Shown here one piece after another: positions 25,781-33,210 of a DNA stretch of 42,555 nucleotides. The notes below the pieces were generated by a model. It searched no databases and was not told the DNA's origin. It saw only the letters and a list, made by a program, of their open reading frames with translations. The stretch is from Streptomyces griseus (GTDB taxonomy: Bacteria; Actinomycetota; Actinomycetes; Streptomycetales; Streptomycetaceae). The stretch lies in contig MUNB01000032.1 in the NCBI GenBank assembly GCA_002154345.1, positions 1-42,555 of the forward strand, in the 5' to 3' direction. How positions within the stretch are numbered: position 1 is the first letter of the stretch; each line of letters begins with the position of its first letter. The position numbers and the translations under genes were made by a program.

Positions 25781-26782
25781 TCAGCCGGTCCGGGCGGGCT
25801 GCCGGGCGGTGAGTTCGCCGAGCACGTCCTGGGCGAGGCGGCGGGCGAGGTCCACCTTGAACGCGTTGTCGCGCAGCGGCCGGGCCTCGGCCAGTTCGGC
25901 GATCAGGGCGTGCTGGAAGACGGCGGGCGTGGCCGGCGCGCCGCGCAGCTCGGCCTCGGCCCGGCGGGCCCGCCAGGGCCGGTGGGCTACCCCGCCGAAC
26001 GCCAGCGTGGCGTGCTCGACGCGGCCGGCGTCCATCCGGACGGTGGCGGCGACGGAGACCAGCGCGAAGGCGAACGAGGCGCGGTCGCGGGCCTTGCGGT
26101 AGCGGGAGGCCGTGCCGGGCGCCGGCGGCGGCAGCAGCACCTCGGTGATCAGCTCGCCGGGCCTGATCACGGTGTCCTGGTCGGGGTTCTCCCCGGGCAG
26201 ACGGTGGAATTCCGTGAGGGGGACGGCCCGTTCGCCCTCGGGGCCGAGCAGCAGCACGGTCGCGTCGAGCGCGGCGAGGGCCACGGCCATGTCGGACGGG
26301 TTGGTGGCCACGCACTCCGGCGAGTGCCCGAGGATCGCGAGGTCGCGGTGGGTGCCTTCGCGGGCGGGGCAGCCGGAGCCGGGGAGCCGTTTGTTGCAGG
26401 GCTTGGAGACGTCCTGGAAATAGCGGCACCGGGTGCGCTGGAGCAGGTTGCCGCCGGTGGTGGCGGTGTTGCGGAGCTGGCCGGAGGCCCCGGCCAGCAG
26501 CGCCTGGGACAGCACGGGGTAGCTCTCGATGACGTCGGGGTGGGCGGCGAGGTCGCTGTTGCGCACGGTGGCGCCGATGCTCAGGCCGCCTTCGGCCGTC
26601 CGGGTCACCCGGTCGAGCGGCAGCCCGGCGACGTCGATGAGGATCCGGGGCGTCTCGACGCCGAGTTTCATCAGGTCCACCAGATTGGTTCCGCCGCCCA
26701 GGAAGCGGGCGCCGGGGCCGGCCGCGCAGAGCCGGACGGCCTCGTCGGTGGAGGCGGGGCGCGCATAGCCGAACGGTTTCAC
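25781..26782 (-). CDS. Molybdenum hydroxylase FAD subunit with 4Fe-4S-type cysteines (PaoB-like)
   Basis: 333 aa from GTG 26782. It overlaps the stop of the 2Fe-2S subunit gene by four bases (GTGA), so translation is coupled. The FAD-binding PCMH fold shows FLGGGTNLVDLMKLGVE near 30-46 and TTGGNLLQ near 110. After it comes TRCRYFQDVSKPCNKR and PGSGCP, an insert with cysteines that in E. coli YagS/PaoB ligates a 4Fe-4S cluster; the same spacing suggests that here. It transfers electrons between the Mo subunit's iron-sulphur chain and FAD. The order 2Fe-2S, FAD, Mo matches paoABC. The Mo subunit follows 78 bases downstream. Confidence 0.9.
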   Translation of the reverse strand: MKPFGYARPASTDEAVRLCAAGPGARFLGGGTNLVDLMKLGVETPRILIDVAGLPLDRVTRTAEGGLSIGATVRNSDLAAHPDVIESYPVLSQALLAGASGQLRNTATTGGNLLQRTRCRYFQDVSKPCNKRLPGSGCPAREGTHRDLAILGHSPECVATNPSDMAVALAALDATVLLLGPEGERAVPLTEFHRLPGENPDQDTVIRPGELITEVLLPPPAPGTASRYRKARDRASFAFALVSVAATVRMDAGRVEHATLAFGGVAHRPWRARRAEAELRGAPATPAVFQHALIAELAEARPLRDNAFKVDLARRLAQDVLGELTARQPARTG

Positions 26783-27369
26783 TCGATCACGTCCTCGATG
26801 GCTTCGACGATCCGGGGGTAGGCCCCGCACCGGCACAGGTTGCCGCTCATCCGTTCCCGGATCTCGTCGGCGTCGAGCACGACCGCTCCGGTGGCGGTCC
26901 CGTCCGGCCCGGCGGCGGCGGCGGGGGAATCCGGTGCGGTGGCGTGCGAGGGGTGGCCGTCGGCGGCCTCGCGGAGCATGCCCACGGCCGAGCAGATCTG
27001 GCCCGGGGTGCAGAAGCCGCACTGGAGGGCGTCCCGCTCGACGAACGCCTGCTGCACCGGGTGCAGGGTCTCGCCGTCGGCGAGCCCTTCCACGGTGGTG
27101 ATCGTGGCGCCGTTCCGGGCGACGGTGAGCAGCAGACAGCTGTTCACCCGGCGTCCGTCGACGAGGACCGTGCAGGCTCCGCACTGGCCGTGGTCGCAGC
27201 CCTTCTTGGCGCCGGTGAGTCCGAAGTCCTCCCGCAGCGTCTCCAGGACGGTGGCACGGTGGTCGACGGTCAGCGTCGTCTCCTCGCCGTTGACGTACAG
27301 CGTCACGGCGGAGTGTTCGTCGACCACCGGTTCCGGTTCGAGGTCCGCTCCGAGAGCGAGGGAATCCAT
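26779..27369 (-). CDS. Molybdenum hydroxylase 2Fe-2S subunit
   Basis: 196 aa from ATG 27369, with AAAGG seven bases upstream. Plant-type ferredoxin domain (~20-95): GCDHGQCGACTVLVDGR and NSCLL supply the first cluster. The C-terminal helical domain holds the second: CGFCTPGQICSAVGM and GNLCRCGAYPRIVEA. Between them is an Ala/Pro/Thr/Gly-rich insert of about 25 residues (HATAPDSPAAAAGPDG region), a flexible spacer seen in some actinobacterial relatives. No Tat signal precedes the ferredoxin domain, only a short acidic MDSLALGADLEPEP leader. It feeds electrons from the Mo site to FAD. First gene of the trio. Confidence 0.93.
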   Translation of the reverse strand: MDSLALGADLEPEPVVDEHSAVTLYVNGEETTLTVDHRATVLETLREDFGLTGAKKGCDHGQCGACTVLVDGRRVNSCLLLTVARNGATITTVEGLADGETLHPVQQAFVERDALQCGFCTPGQICSAVGMLREAADGHPSHATAPDSPAAAAGPDGTATGAVVLDADEIRERMSGNLCRCGAYPRIVEAIEDVIE

Positions 27370-27431
27370 GCGCGTGCCTTTCGCTTCGCCGTACGGCCGG
27401 GTCACCCCGGCCGGATCTGGTTCGGGCCCGG

Positions 27432-27821
27432 TCAGCGGCTCTCCAGCCGCAGCCTGACCTCCTGCTCCTGGTCCCCGGCGGCCGTGCCGACGACGCTCAC
27501 CGCGAAGGCTCCGGTGAGGCGGGTCCGGAGCCGGTCGACGGCCCAGTAGCCGCCCTGGGCGTCCACCGTGACCGGTGCGGTGAGGCGGGCGGGGGTGACG
27601 TCCGCCCGTGGTTCGGACACGTCGACGGTGGTGACCCAGGCGGTGGGGCGGGGGCCGGAGACCGGTGCGGGCGTCTCGCCCATCGGGTGGTCGGAGGCGA
27701 AGGCGGTGGCGAGCACGTCGAACACGGTCCGCGCGTCCTGGGTGGCGCAGCGGCCGAGCGAGACCACCACCTCCCGGCCCGCCGGGTGATCCTCGCCGCT
27801 CTGCTCGGGGGTGCTGTTCAC
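27432..27821 (-). CDS. Conserved protein of unknown function
   Basis: 129 aa from GTG 27821 with GGAAGGA six bases upstream. It begins with a disordered MNSTPEQSGEDHPAG, then alternates strands and short helices (TAWVTTVDVSEP, PVTVDAQGGYWAVDRL, TGAFAVSVVGTAAGDQEQEVRLRLE). It has no membrane segment, metal motif or recognised domain. It precedes the molybdenum hydroxylase genes by 62 bases on the same strand and may be the first gene of that operon, although nothing ties it to the enzyme. Function not recognised. Confidence 0.7.
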   Translation of the reverse strand: MNSTPEQSGEDHPAGREVVVSLGRCATQDARTVFDVLATAFASDHPMGETPAPVSGPRPTAWVTTVDVSEPRADVTPARLTAPVTVDAQGGYWAVDRLRTRLTGAFAVSVVGTAAGDQEQEVRLRLESR

Positions 27822-28016
27822 CGTGGTTCCTTCCGCTGGGGTGCCGGCCTTCGGGACCACTCCAGGCTGACCCCGCATCCGGCCGACGGCGACACGGGAA
27901 GCGCCCGAAAGAGGCCTGGAACACCTGGAGGGCGGGCAGGAGGGCTGTCCTGGCCCACGGTCTTGAAACGCGTTTCCCGCGAGATACCCATAAAACATGA
28001 ATTGATGTGAATAGCT

Positions 28017-28041
28017 GACTGATGCCCTCCTCTCGGGGTAT
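28017..28041 (+). promoter_or_regulatory. Candidate sigma-B-type promoter, leaderless
   Basis: GACT, a 15-base spacer, and GGGTAT (28036-28041) fit the Streptomyces sigma-B consensus GNNT-N14-16-GGGTAC/T. Transcription would start about 28048-28051, at the ATG of the DUF6479-like gene, which has no good ribosome site. The upstream ~80 bases are unusually AT-rich for this window. Predicted by motif only. Confidence 0.45.
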
Positions 28042-28050
28042 GCGCATTGC

Positions 28051-28392
28051 ATGGATGTTCTGAATGCAGTCACCGCGGCCGAGGTGTCCGCCGAGGTCCC
28101 GCTCGCTGCGACCACGGGCGCCCTCGGGGTCGTCATGCCCATCGTGGCGCTGGCCGTCGTCGCCCTGCTGATCGGCGGCTTCATCCTCAGCAAGCGCAAG
28201 CACGACGCCGAGCCGCCGCCACCCCAGCCCCATGAGCAGCCGGAGAAGCCCGAGCGGCGCGCCCACGTCGAACAGCACGACCCGCATTCCTCCGATCAGT
28301 TCCCCGCGGACGGCCACGCCCTGTCGCCGTACGAGCTCAAGGACCACGGCAACGGCCCGCTGCCGCCCGACGAGGAGCGGCCGAACGGCTGA
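28051..28392 (+). CDS. DUF6479-like single-pass membrane protein
   Basis: 113 aa. A short N-terminus, one transmembrane helix (~24-46, LGVVMPIVALAVVALLIGGFIL), basic SKRKH just after it, then a proline/glutamate-rich cytoplasmic tail (PPPPQPHEQPEKPERR) and a conserved-looking DGHALSPYELKDHGNG. The helix with positive residues on its C-terminal side predicts N-out, C-in. The layout matches DUF6479 of streptomycetes, with no known role. The upstream sequence shows a sigma-B-like promoter placing the transcript start at the ATG. A CDF transporter follows 53 bases downstream. Confidence 0.8.
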   Translation: MDVLNAVTAAEVSAEVPLAATTGALGVVMPIVALAVVALLIGGFILSKRKHDAEPPPPQPHEQPEKPERRAHVEQHDPHSSDQFPADGHALSPYELKDHGNGPLPPDEERPNG

Positions 28393-28445
28393 CCGGCCCG
28401 TCCCGCGGGGGCGTCGCGGCGGCCCCCTCTGCTCAGGAGGTTGTG

Positions 28446-29360
28446 ATGGCCGGCTCGGCGGCCGACCGACGTACCCGGCTCACCGTCCTGGTGGCGCTCG
28501 CCGCCAACCTCGTGATCGCGGCGGCCAAGACCGTGGGCGGGCTGGCCTCCGGCTCCCCCGCCCTGCTGTCCGAGGCCGCGCACTCGGTCGCCGACAGCCT
28601 CAACGAGGTCTTCCTCCTCGCCGCGCTCCGGCGCAGCCGCCGTCCCGCCGATGCCCGTCATCCGTTCGGATACGGCAAGGAGCGCTTCTTCTGGGCGCTG
28701 CTCGCCGCTGTCGGGATCTTCGTGATGGGCGGCTGTTTCTCGTTCTACCAAGGTCTCTCCGCCCTCCGCCGCGGCGACCACGATCCGCCCGAGGGGTACA
28801 CGGCGGGACTGATCGTGCTCGGCGTGGCCTTCGTCGCCGAGGCCACCTCGCTGACCCGGGCCCTGCACCAGGCGCGCGGCGAGAAGCGCGGGGCACTGGA
28901 TCCGGCGCTGCGCACCGTCATCGCGGAGGACAGCACGGCGGTTCTGGGCGTCACCCTGGCGATGGCGGGCATGGGGCTGCATCTGGCCACCGGGAGCGTG
29001 GTCTGGGAGGCGGCGGCCTCGCTGGGCATCGGGCTGCTGCTGGTCTACGTGGCCTTCCGGCTCGGCCGGGACGCCCGCGACCAGCTGATCGGCGAGGCCG
29101 TCGATCCCCGGCTGCGACGCGATCTGGTGGCCTTCCTGATGCGCCAGGGCGAGATCGACAACGTCGCCGAGCTGCTCACGATGCGGCTGGGCATGGACTC
29201 GGTCCTGGTGGCCGCCCGGATCGACCTCGCCCCCGGTATCGACAGCGAACGGGTGGAGGAGGTCTCGATGCGGATCAGGGAGGCGATGGCCGACCGGTGG
29301 CCGCAGGCCGACCAGGTCTTCCTGGACATCACGAACGCGCCGCCGCGCGCCGGTCTGTGA
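28446..29360 (+). CDS. Cation diffusion facilitator (ZnT9/SLC30A9-like)
   Basis: 304 aa from ATG 28446, with AGGAGG at five bases (a GTG three bases earlier is too close). Several membrane helices cover ~10-210 with a soluble C-terminal domain. The metal-site motif HSVAD lies in helix 2 and HPFGYGKERFFWALLA in the loop to helix 3. In helix 5 the usual His-x3-Asp is replaced by AEDSTAVLGV, as in the SLC30A9/ZnT9-type branch, so classical Zn/H+ antiport should not be assumed. The membrane protein exports or redistributes a divalent metal. It stands between the DUF6479 gene and a hairpin (29375-29405). Confidence 0.88.
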   Translation: MAGSAADRRTRLTVLVALAANLVIAAAKTVGGLASGSPALLSEAAHSVADSLNEVFLLAALRRSRRPADARHPFGYGKERFFWALLAAVGIFVMGGCFSFYQGLSALRRGDHDPPEGYTAGLIVLGVAFVAEATSLTRALHQARGEKRGALDPALRTVIAEDSTAVLGVTLAMAGMGLHLATGSVVWEAAASLGIGLLLVYVAFRLGRDARDQLIGEAVDPRLRRDLVAFLMRQGEIDNVAELLTMRLGMDSVLVAARIDLAPGIDSERVEEVSMRIREAMADRWPQADQVFLDITNAPPRAGL

Positions 29361-29374
29361 CCCGGAAGGCGCCA

Positions 29375-29405
29375 CGGCCCGCGTTGCGGGACCGGGCGGG
29401 CCGTT
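29375..29405 (+). terminator. Hairpin after the CDF transporter gene
   Basis: ACGGCCCGC (29375-29383) and GCGGGCCGT (29397-29405) form a perfect 9-bp stem with a 13-base loop, 14 bases past the stop. Confidence 0.55.
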
Positions 29406-29469
29406 CGAGGCTGGTTGCCGGACCACAGCGGCCGGGCAGGACGCCGCTCCCCGAAGAAGGCAGTGGACC

Positions 29470-30282
29470 ATGACCGGAAGCGATCCCCGTACGGCCTCAT
29501 CGGCGGCCCCGCTGACGGGCTCGGCCGCACCGTGCTGGGTCACCCTCATGACCAGGGACCTGGAGACCGCCGAGCGGTTCTACGCACAGGTCCTGGGCTG
29601 GTCGTTCCGGCCCGGGCGGCTCGGGTCGGACTATGCCGTGGCCTACCGCGCCGAGGTGCCGGTGGCCGGTGCCTTCGCCGTCTCCACGGCGTTCCAGGTC
29701 GCGGTGGCCTGGACGCCGTACTTCGCGGTGGAGGACGCGAACGTGGCCGCCGGCCGGATCCGTGAGCGCAGCGGGACGGTGGCGGTGGGGCCGCTGACGC
29801 TCGGCAAGGGGCGCGGGGTGCTGGCGTCGGACCGGGACGGGGCGGCGTTCGGCCTCTGGGAGCGCACCGAACCCTCCGCCTCGCCGCCGGCCCCGGCCGA
29901 CCACGCGCATGCCTGGCTGCGGCTGCGGACCCGTAACGCCTTCGACGCGGCGATCTTCTACGGCGAGGTACTCGACTGGGCGAGCGGACGTCCGGGCGGC
30001 TGCGATGTGGCCTACGAGGGCGACGAGGTCATCGTGCGGTGCGGGGGGCATCCGCTGGCCCGGATCAGCTCCGGGGCCGAGGAGAGTGCGGCCGAACCGG
30101 TGGTGCGCCCGCACTGGCAGGTCCAGTTCCCGGTGACGGACCTCGCGGCGACGGTCTCCGCCGCCGAACGGCACGGCGGGTCCCTCGTCGAGGAGCGCAC
30201 CGGCTTCGGGGGTACCGAGGTCACGCTGCGGGACCCGAACGGCGCGCTGTTCGCGGTGACCGATCTGCGCAGCCCGGCCTGA
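29470..30282 (+). CDS. VOC-fold protein with two glyoxalase-like domains
   Basis: 270 aa. Two vicinal-oxygen-chelate domains in tandem: the first (~20-130) opens PCWVTLMTRDLETAERFYAQVLGW and the second (~145-268) repeats it as AWLRLRTRNAFDAAIFYGEVLDW, ending EVTLRDPNGALFAVTDL. Fused two-domain VOC proteins form one intramolecular pair of modules. The family includes glyoxalase, dioxygenases and antibiotic-binding proteins. Metal-ligand His and Glu positions are not obviously kept (first module starts Trp-Val rather than His), so this may be a non-enzymatic or binding member. No signal peptide. It converges on the DUF6328-like gene with a 6-base gap. Confidence 0.85.
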   Translation: MTGSDPRTASSAAPLTGSAAPCWVTLMTRDLETAERFYAQVLGWSFRPGRLGSDYAVAYRAEVPVAGAFAVSTAFQVAVAWTPYFAVEDANVAAGRIRERSGTVAVGPLTLGKGRGVLASDRDGAAFGLWERTEPSASPPAPADHAHAWLRLRTRNAFDAAIFYGEVLDWASGRPGGCDVAYEGDEVIVRCGGHPLARISSGAEESAAEPVVRPHWQVQFPVTDLAATVSAAERHGGSLVEERTGFGGTEVTLRDPNGALFAVTDLRSPA

Positions 30283-30288
30283 CACGCC

Positions 30289-30822
30289 CTAGGAAGCCCC
30301 GGCCCCGGGACCGTCTTCCGACTCGTCCTCGTCCTCGCTCTCGTCCCGGGCCGAGCTTCCCCGGGCCAGGGCCCACACCGGGAAGACGAACCAGCAGGCC
30401 AGGAACCACAGGGCCATCGCACCGACCAGCCACAGCGCCAGCTGGTTGTGCAGGGCGACGCGGAGGATCAGCAGCAGCGCCGAGCACATGGTGCAGAAGA
30501 GCAGCACCAGGCCGAGCACCGTCATCCTGGAGGCCCAGATGACCGTCTCGGGCTTCATCCGACGGCCGGTGAGGAGCCGGTGGTACGAGACGGGGCCGAT
30601 CAGCGACGCGGCGGTCGCGGAGCCCAGCATGACCGTGATCACGTAGATGGTCCGGTCGGTGTCCCCCAGGTCCTCGAAACGCGACTGGAAGACCACCGCG
30701 AGCAGAAAGCCGAAGAGGATCTGGACGCCGGTCTGTGCGACGCGCAGTTCTTGGAGGAGTTCGGACCACTGCCGGTCCGCCCGCTCCTCCTGGGTCTCCT
30801 GACGGCCTCTGCTGAATGTCAC
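30289..30822 (-). CDS. DUF6328-like four-helix membrane protein
   Basis: 177 aa from GTG 30822, chosen because AAGGGAG lies five bases upstream. The N-terminus RQWSELLQELRVAQTGVQILFGFLL matches DUF6328, then four predicted helices (~33-50, 63-85, 105-130, 135-158, the last LALWLVGAMALWFLACW) and an acidic cytoplasmic C-terminus (ESEDEDESEDG). It sits in the plasma membrane with both ends probably inside. No catalytic motif. DUF6328 is found across actinobacteria with no known function. Convergent with the VOC gene; divergent from the small VOC gene at 31011. Confidence 0.82.
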   Translation of the reverse strand: MTFSRGRQETQEERADRQWSELLQELRVAQTGVQILFGFLLAVVFQSRFEDLGDTDRTIYVITVMLGSATAASLIGPVSYHRLLTGRRMKPETVIWASRMTVLGLVLLFCTMCSALLLILRVALHNQLALWLVGAMALWFLACWFVFPVWALARGSSARDESEDEDESEDGPGAGAS

Positions 30823-31010
30823 GTGATCTCCCTTCCTGCGTGGCGGCGCGCCCATGGCCGGATCCCACGGGTTCCCCGCGGTCACGGGCGTAACCCCGTG
30901 GACCGGCGGGACGCGGCCCGCCTAGGATCACCGCAGGGCATCGCGCGTCGGTCACCGGCCGGGTGAGGCGTGGAGGTAGCCCGTGAGATGCCCGTTGGAG
31001 GCATTCCACC

Positions 31011-31391
31011 GTGTCAGTCGAGTTGAACCACACCATCGTCCATTGCCGGGACAACCGCGAGTCCGCGGAATTCCTGGCGGATCTGCTGGGCCTGCCGGTC
31101 GGAGAAGAGTGGGGGCCGTTCATACCGGTCGTTCTCGCGAACAGCGTCACGCTGGATTTCGCGACGATTCCCGCCGCTTCGATCACCCCGCAGCACTACG
31201 CCTTCCTCATCTCGGAGGCGGAGTTCGACACCGCGTTCGCGAAGATCCAGGAGCGGGGAATCGACTATTACGCCGATACCCATCAGAAGATTCCCGGCGA
31301 GATCAACCACAACGACGGCGGGCGGGGCGTGTACTTCCCCGATCCGAACGGTCATGGGATGGAGCTGATCACCCGCCCGTACGGCGGCTGA
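31011..31391 (+). CDS. Single-domain VOC family protein
   Basis: 126 aa from a GTG with GGAGG about nine bases upstream. One glyoxalase/VOC unit pair: ELNHTIVHCRDNRESAEFLADLLGLPV with the likely first metal-ligand His7, HYAFLIS in the second module, and GVYFPDPNGHGMELITRPY at the end with the likely Glu ligand. With His and Glu kept, a metal-dependent enzyme (dioxygenase or glyoxalase type) is possible. It is cytosolic. An upstream TAGGAT at ~30923 could be a -10. No pathway genes around it. Confidence 0.88.
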   Translation: MSVELNHTIVHCRDNRESAEFLADLLGLPVGEEWGPFIPVVLANSVTLDFATIPAASITPQHYAFLISEAEFDTAFAKIQERGIDYYADTHQKIPGEINHNDGGRGVYFPDPNGHGMELITRPYGG

Positions 31392-31418
31392 TCACCGCCC
31401 GCACCACCCCGTCCGGCC

Positions 31419-31456
31419 CCGGAGCCCGGCCGCGCACCCGTGCGGCCGGGCTCCGG
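31419..31456. terminator. Strong bidirectional hairpin between convergent genes
   Basis: CCGGAGCCCGGCCGC (31419-31433) pairs perfectly with GCGGCCGGGCTCCGG (31442-31456) over 15 bp with an 8-base loop, midway between the VOC stop and the convergent acetyltransferase stop. Confidence 0.8.
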
Positions 31457-31476
31457 TCGTCCCGGGGCGGCGCGCC

Positions 31477-31974
31477 TCAGCCGATCCGCAGCAGGAACTC
31501 GGGGCGGTCCCACATCACCGCGGGCGGGGCGGCGCGGACCGTGCCGACGGGTTCGGCGCCGATGCTGCGGTAGAAGCCCTCGGCGGGCGGGTGGGAGACG
31601 ATCCGGACGCCCGTGAGCCCGGCGCTCCGGGCCTCCTCGCACAGATGGCCGACGAGCAGCCGGCCGATGCCGAGGCCCTGGGCGGAGTCGGCGACGAACA
31701 TCAGGTCCAGTTCCGGCGGGTCCAGGAGCAGCGCGTAGAAGCCGAGGATCTGTCCCGTGTCGCCGTCCGCGGCGACGAAGACCCGGTGCGCGGCGATGTA
31801 GTCCGGCCCGACCCGGTAGCCCTCGACCATCGGTGCGTACGGGCCCTCGTAGGCGCGTGAGGTGCGGACCAGCCGGGTCAGGCGGCCCGCGTCGCACGCC
31901 TCGGCGCGCCGGACCACCACAACGGCGCGCCGTGCGGCGCGCCCGCGCCGCCGCCCTGTTCCGCCCGAACCCAT
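31477..31974 (-). CDS. GNAT family N-acetyltransferase
   Basis: 165 aa from ATG 31974. No Shine-Dalgarno is visible before it; an internal GTG near the VVVVRRAEACD stretch is an alternative start. The acetyl-CoA-binding motif A is clear: LMFVADSAQGLGIGRLLVGHLCEEARSAG (~105-133), then RIVSHPPAEGFYRSIGAEPVG (motif B). The substrate pocket gives no specific match. It acetylates an amine on a small molecule or protein, in the cytosol. The Arg-rich N-terminus (GRRRGRAARRA) may be mis-included or disordered. The DUF1992 gene lies 32 bases upstream on the same strand, so the two could be one unit. Confidence 0.85.
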   Translation of the reverse strand: MGSGGTGRRRGRAARRAVVVVRRAEACDAGRLTRLVRTSRAYEGPYAPMVEGYRVGPDYIAAHRVFVAADGDTGQILGFYALLLDPPELDLMFVADSAQGLGIGRLLVGHLCEEARSAGLTGVRIVSHPPAEGFYRSIGAEPVGTVRAAPPAVMWDRPEFLLRIG

Positions 31975-32006
31975 ACGGCGAGTATGGGGCACGGTGACGA
32001 CAAGCC

Positions 32007-32411
32007 CTAGGTCGGGCGGCGTTCCTCGCGCCAGCGGTGTACGGTCCCGTCCACGTCGAAGGGCTTCAGTCCCAGCGGCGGGCCCTCGGGCGGCCGCCGG
32101 ATCGCCTGTTCGATCTTCTCGTTCACCTCGGTCAGGATGCGCCGCACCTCGGCCTCGGTGCGGGCGGCGGAGACCGCGGCGGGAACGTCTTCCGCCTCTT
32201 TGCGCAGGGCCAGGGCGGGCGGCAGCATCGACACGCCTTCCCGCTGCATCTTCTGCTTGATCCACCAGGTCTCGTCGTACGGGCGTTCAAGACCGGCGAT
32301 CGGCTTGCCGAAGCCCGGGAGCGCGGTGAAGTCGCCGCGCTGTTCCGCCTCGTGGATCTGCCGGTCGACCCAGGATTCGAAACTGACTCCCGGTGGTTTG
32401 CGCTCCGTCAT
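32007..32411 (-). CDS. DUF1992 (DnaJC28-like conserved domain) protein
   Basis: 134 aa from ATG 32411, with GGAGGG seven bases upstream. The single domain begins FESWVDRQIHEAEQRGDFTALPGFGKPI and includes YDETWWIKQKMQREGVSMLPPAL, the DUF1992 hallmark found also in DnaJ homologue C28. It is helical, cytosolic and without enzymatic motifs. Upstream on its strand is GTCT-N14-GGGTAG (32453-32476), near the sigma-B-type consensus, with the transcript start about 34 bases before ATG. It precedes the GNAT gene by 32 bases. Confidence 0.9.
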   Translation of the reverse strand: MTERKPPGVSFESWVDRQIHEAEQRGDFTALPGFGKPIAGLERPYDETWWIKQKMQREGVSMLPPALALRKEAEDVPAAVSAARTEAEVRRILTEVNEKIEQAIRRPPEGPPLGLKPFDVDGTVHRWREERRPT

Positions 32412-32452
32412 CACGTGTCCCTCCGACCCGCAGCCGATCCGACTCCTTCACC

Positions 32453-32476
32453 CTACCCAGGGCGCCGCGCGGAGAC
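32453..32476 (-). promoter_or_regulatory. Candidate sigma-B-like promoter of the DUF1992 gene
   Basis: Minus strand GTCT (32473-32476), 14-base spacer, GGGTAG (32453-32458). It differs from the GNNT-N14-16-GGGTAC/T consensus only in the last base. The predicted start near 32445 gives a ~34-base leader containing the ribosome site. Confidence 0.35.
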
Positions 32477-32572
32477 CTTCGCCGGAGGGCGGCGGCCTCG
32501 AACGGGCAACCGGGGGTACACGAACTCCTGCACACCGCCCGGCGATTGCCGCCGGGCCCGGACCGAAAGGGG

Positions 32573-32602
32573 TTGACCACTGTGCGACAGCAGAGCTACG
32601 TA
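32573..32602 (+). promoter_or_regulatory. Candidate housekeeping promoter of the 32632 gene
   Basis: TTGACC (32573-32578), 18-base spacer, TACGTA (32597-32602). The -35 is close to consensus; the -10 is weak. A start near 32609 would leave a 23-base leader before GTG 32632. Confidence 0.35.
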
Positions 32603-32629
32603 CCGGCCGATGAACGTTGGGGGCGGTAG
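32582..32629 (+). CDS. Possible 15-aa leader peptide
   Basis: GTG 32582 to TAG 32629 encodes VRQQSYVPADERWGR, with AAAGGGG about nine bases upstream, and stops two bases before GTG of the next gene. It could couple translation of that gene. It is incompatible with the candidate promoter at 32573-32602, which would start downstream of its GTG. Too short for codon statistics to decide. Confidence 0.25.
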   Translation: MRQQSYVPADERWGR

Positions 32630-32631
32630 CC

Positions 32632-33210
32632 GTGACGACAGCGATCATCATCATCGCCGTGGTCGTCGTGGCGGCCATCGCCGCGTTCCTCCTGCTCCGT
32701 GGACGCCCGGTCGGCGGCCGGGGGCTGCGCAGCCGCTTCGGACCGGAGTACGAGCGGGTGGTCGCCCGGCACGACGGCGACACCGCGGCGGCCGAGCGGG
32801 AGCTCGGCGACCGGGTGAAGCGGCACGGGCGGCTGGAGAAGCACCCGCTGACCGACGAGGCCCGCGCACGCTACGCCGCCCGCTGGGCGAGCGCCCAGGA
32901 ACTCTTCGTCGAATCGCCCGAGCGGTCGCTCGCCGAAGCCGACGCGCTGCTGGCCGATCTGTCGCGCGAGCGCGGCTTCCCGGGCGGCGAGGACTTCGAG
33001 GACCGTACGGACGCGCTCTCCGTCCACCATGCCGCGCACGTCCACGGCTATCGGCGGGTGCACTCCGCGCGACGCGGGGACGCGAACACCGAGGAGATGC
33101 GCGAGGCGCTGGTCGATGCCCGCGGGCTCTTCGACTCGCTGCTCACGGACGGCCCGTCGGGGCGTGAGCACGGCAACCGGCATCTGGTGAAGGGACGCGG
33201 CACATCATGA
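32632..33210 (+). CDS. Single-pass membrane protein of unknown function
   Basis: 192 aa from GTG 32632 after GGGGGCGG (a TTG 15 bases upstream is less likely). One N-terminal transmembrane helix (TTAIIIIAVVVVAAIAAFLLL, residues ~3-23) is followed by basic RGRP and a long soluble part predicted helical: LRSRFGPEYERVVARHDGD, then LTDEARARYAARWASAQELFVESPERSLAEADALL. This reads as a membrane-tethered helical domain facing the cytosol. No enzymatic motif recognised. Its stop overlaps the next gene's ATG (ATGA), so the two are translationally coupled and probably work together. Confidence 0.82.
   Translation: MTTAIIIIAVVVVAAIAAFLLLRGRPVGGRGLRSRFGPEYERVVARHDGDTAAAERELGDRVKRHGRLEKHPLTDEARARYAARWASAQELFVESPERSLAEADALLADLSRERGFPGGEDFEDRTDALSVHHAAHVHGYRRVHSARRGDANTEEMREALVDARGLFDSLLTDGPSGREHGNRHLVKGRGTS

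Noticed and set aside
23528-26821. A 1097-codon open frame on the plus strand
   Set aside because: It is antisense to two molybdenum hydroxylase genes with strong domain matches; its product is Gly/Val/Arg-rich as expected from GC-rich antisense DNA.
27984-27989. Minus-strand GGGTAT opposite the DUF6479 promoter
   Set aside because: No GNNT box at 14-16 bases upstream, so not claimed as a sigma-B site for the 27432 gene.
28407-28427. GGGGGC/GCCCCC hairpin after the DUF6479 gene
   Set aside because: Only six bp and abutting the next ribosome site; common by chance at this GC content.
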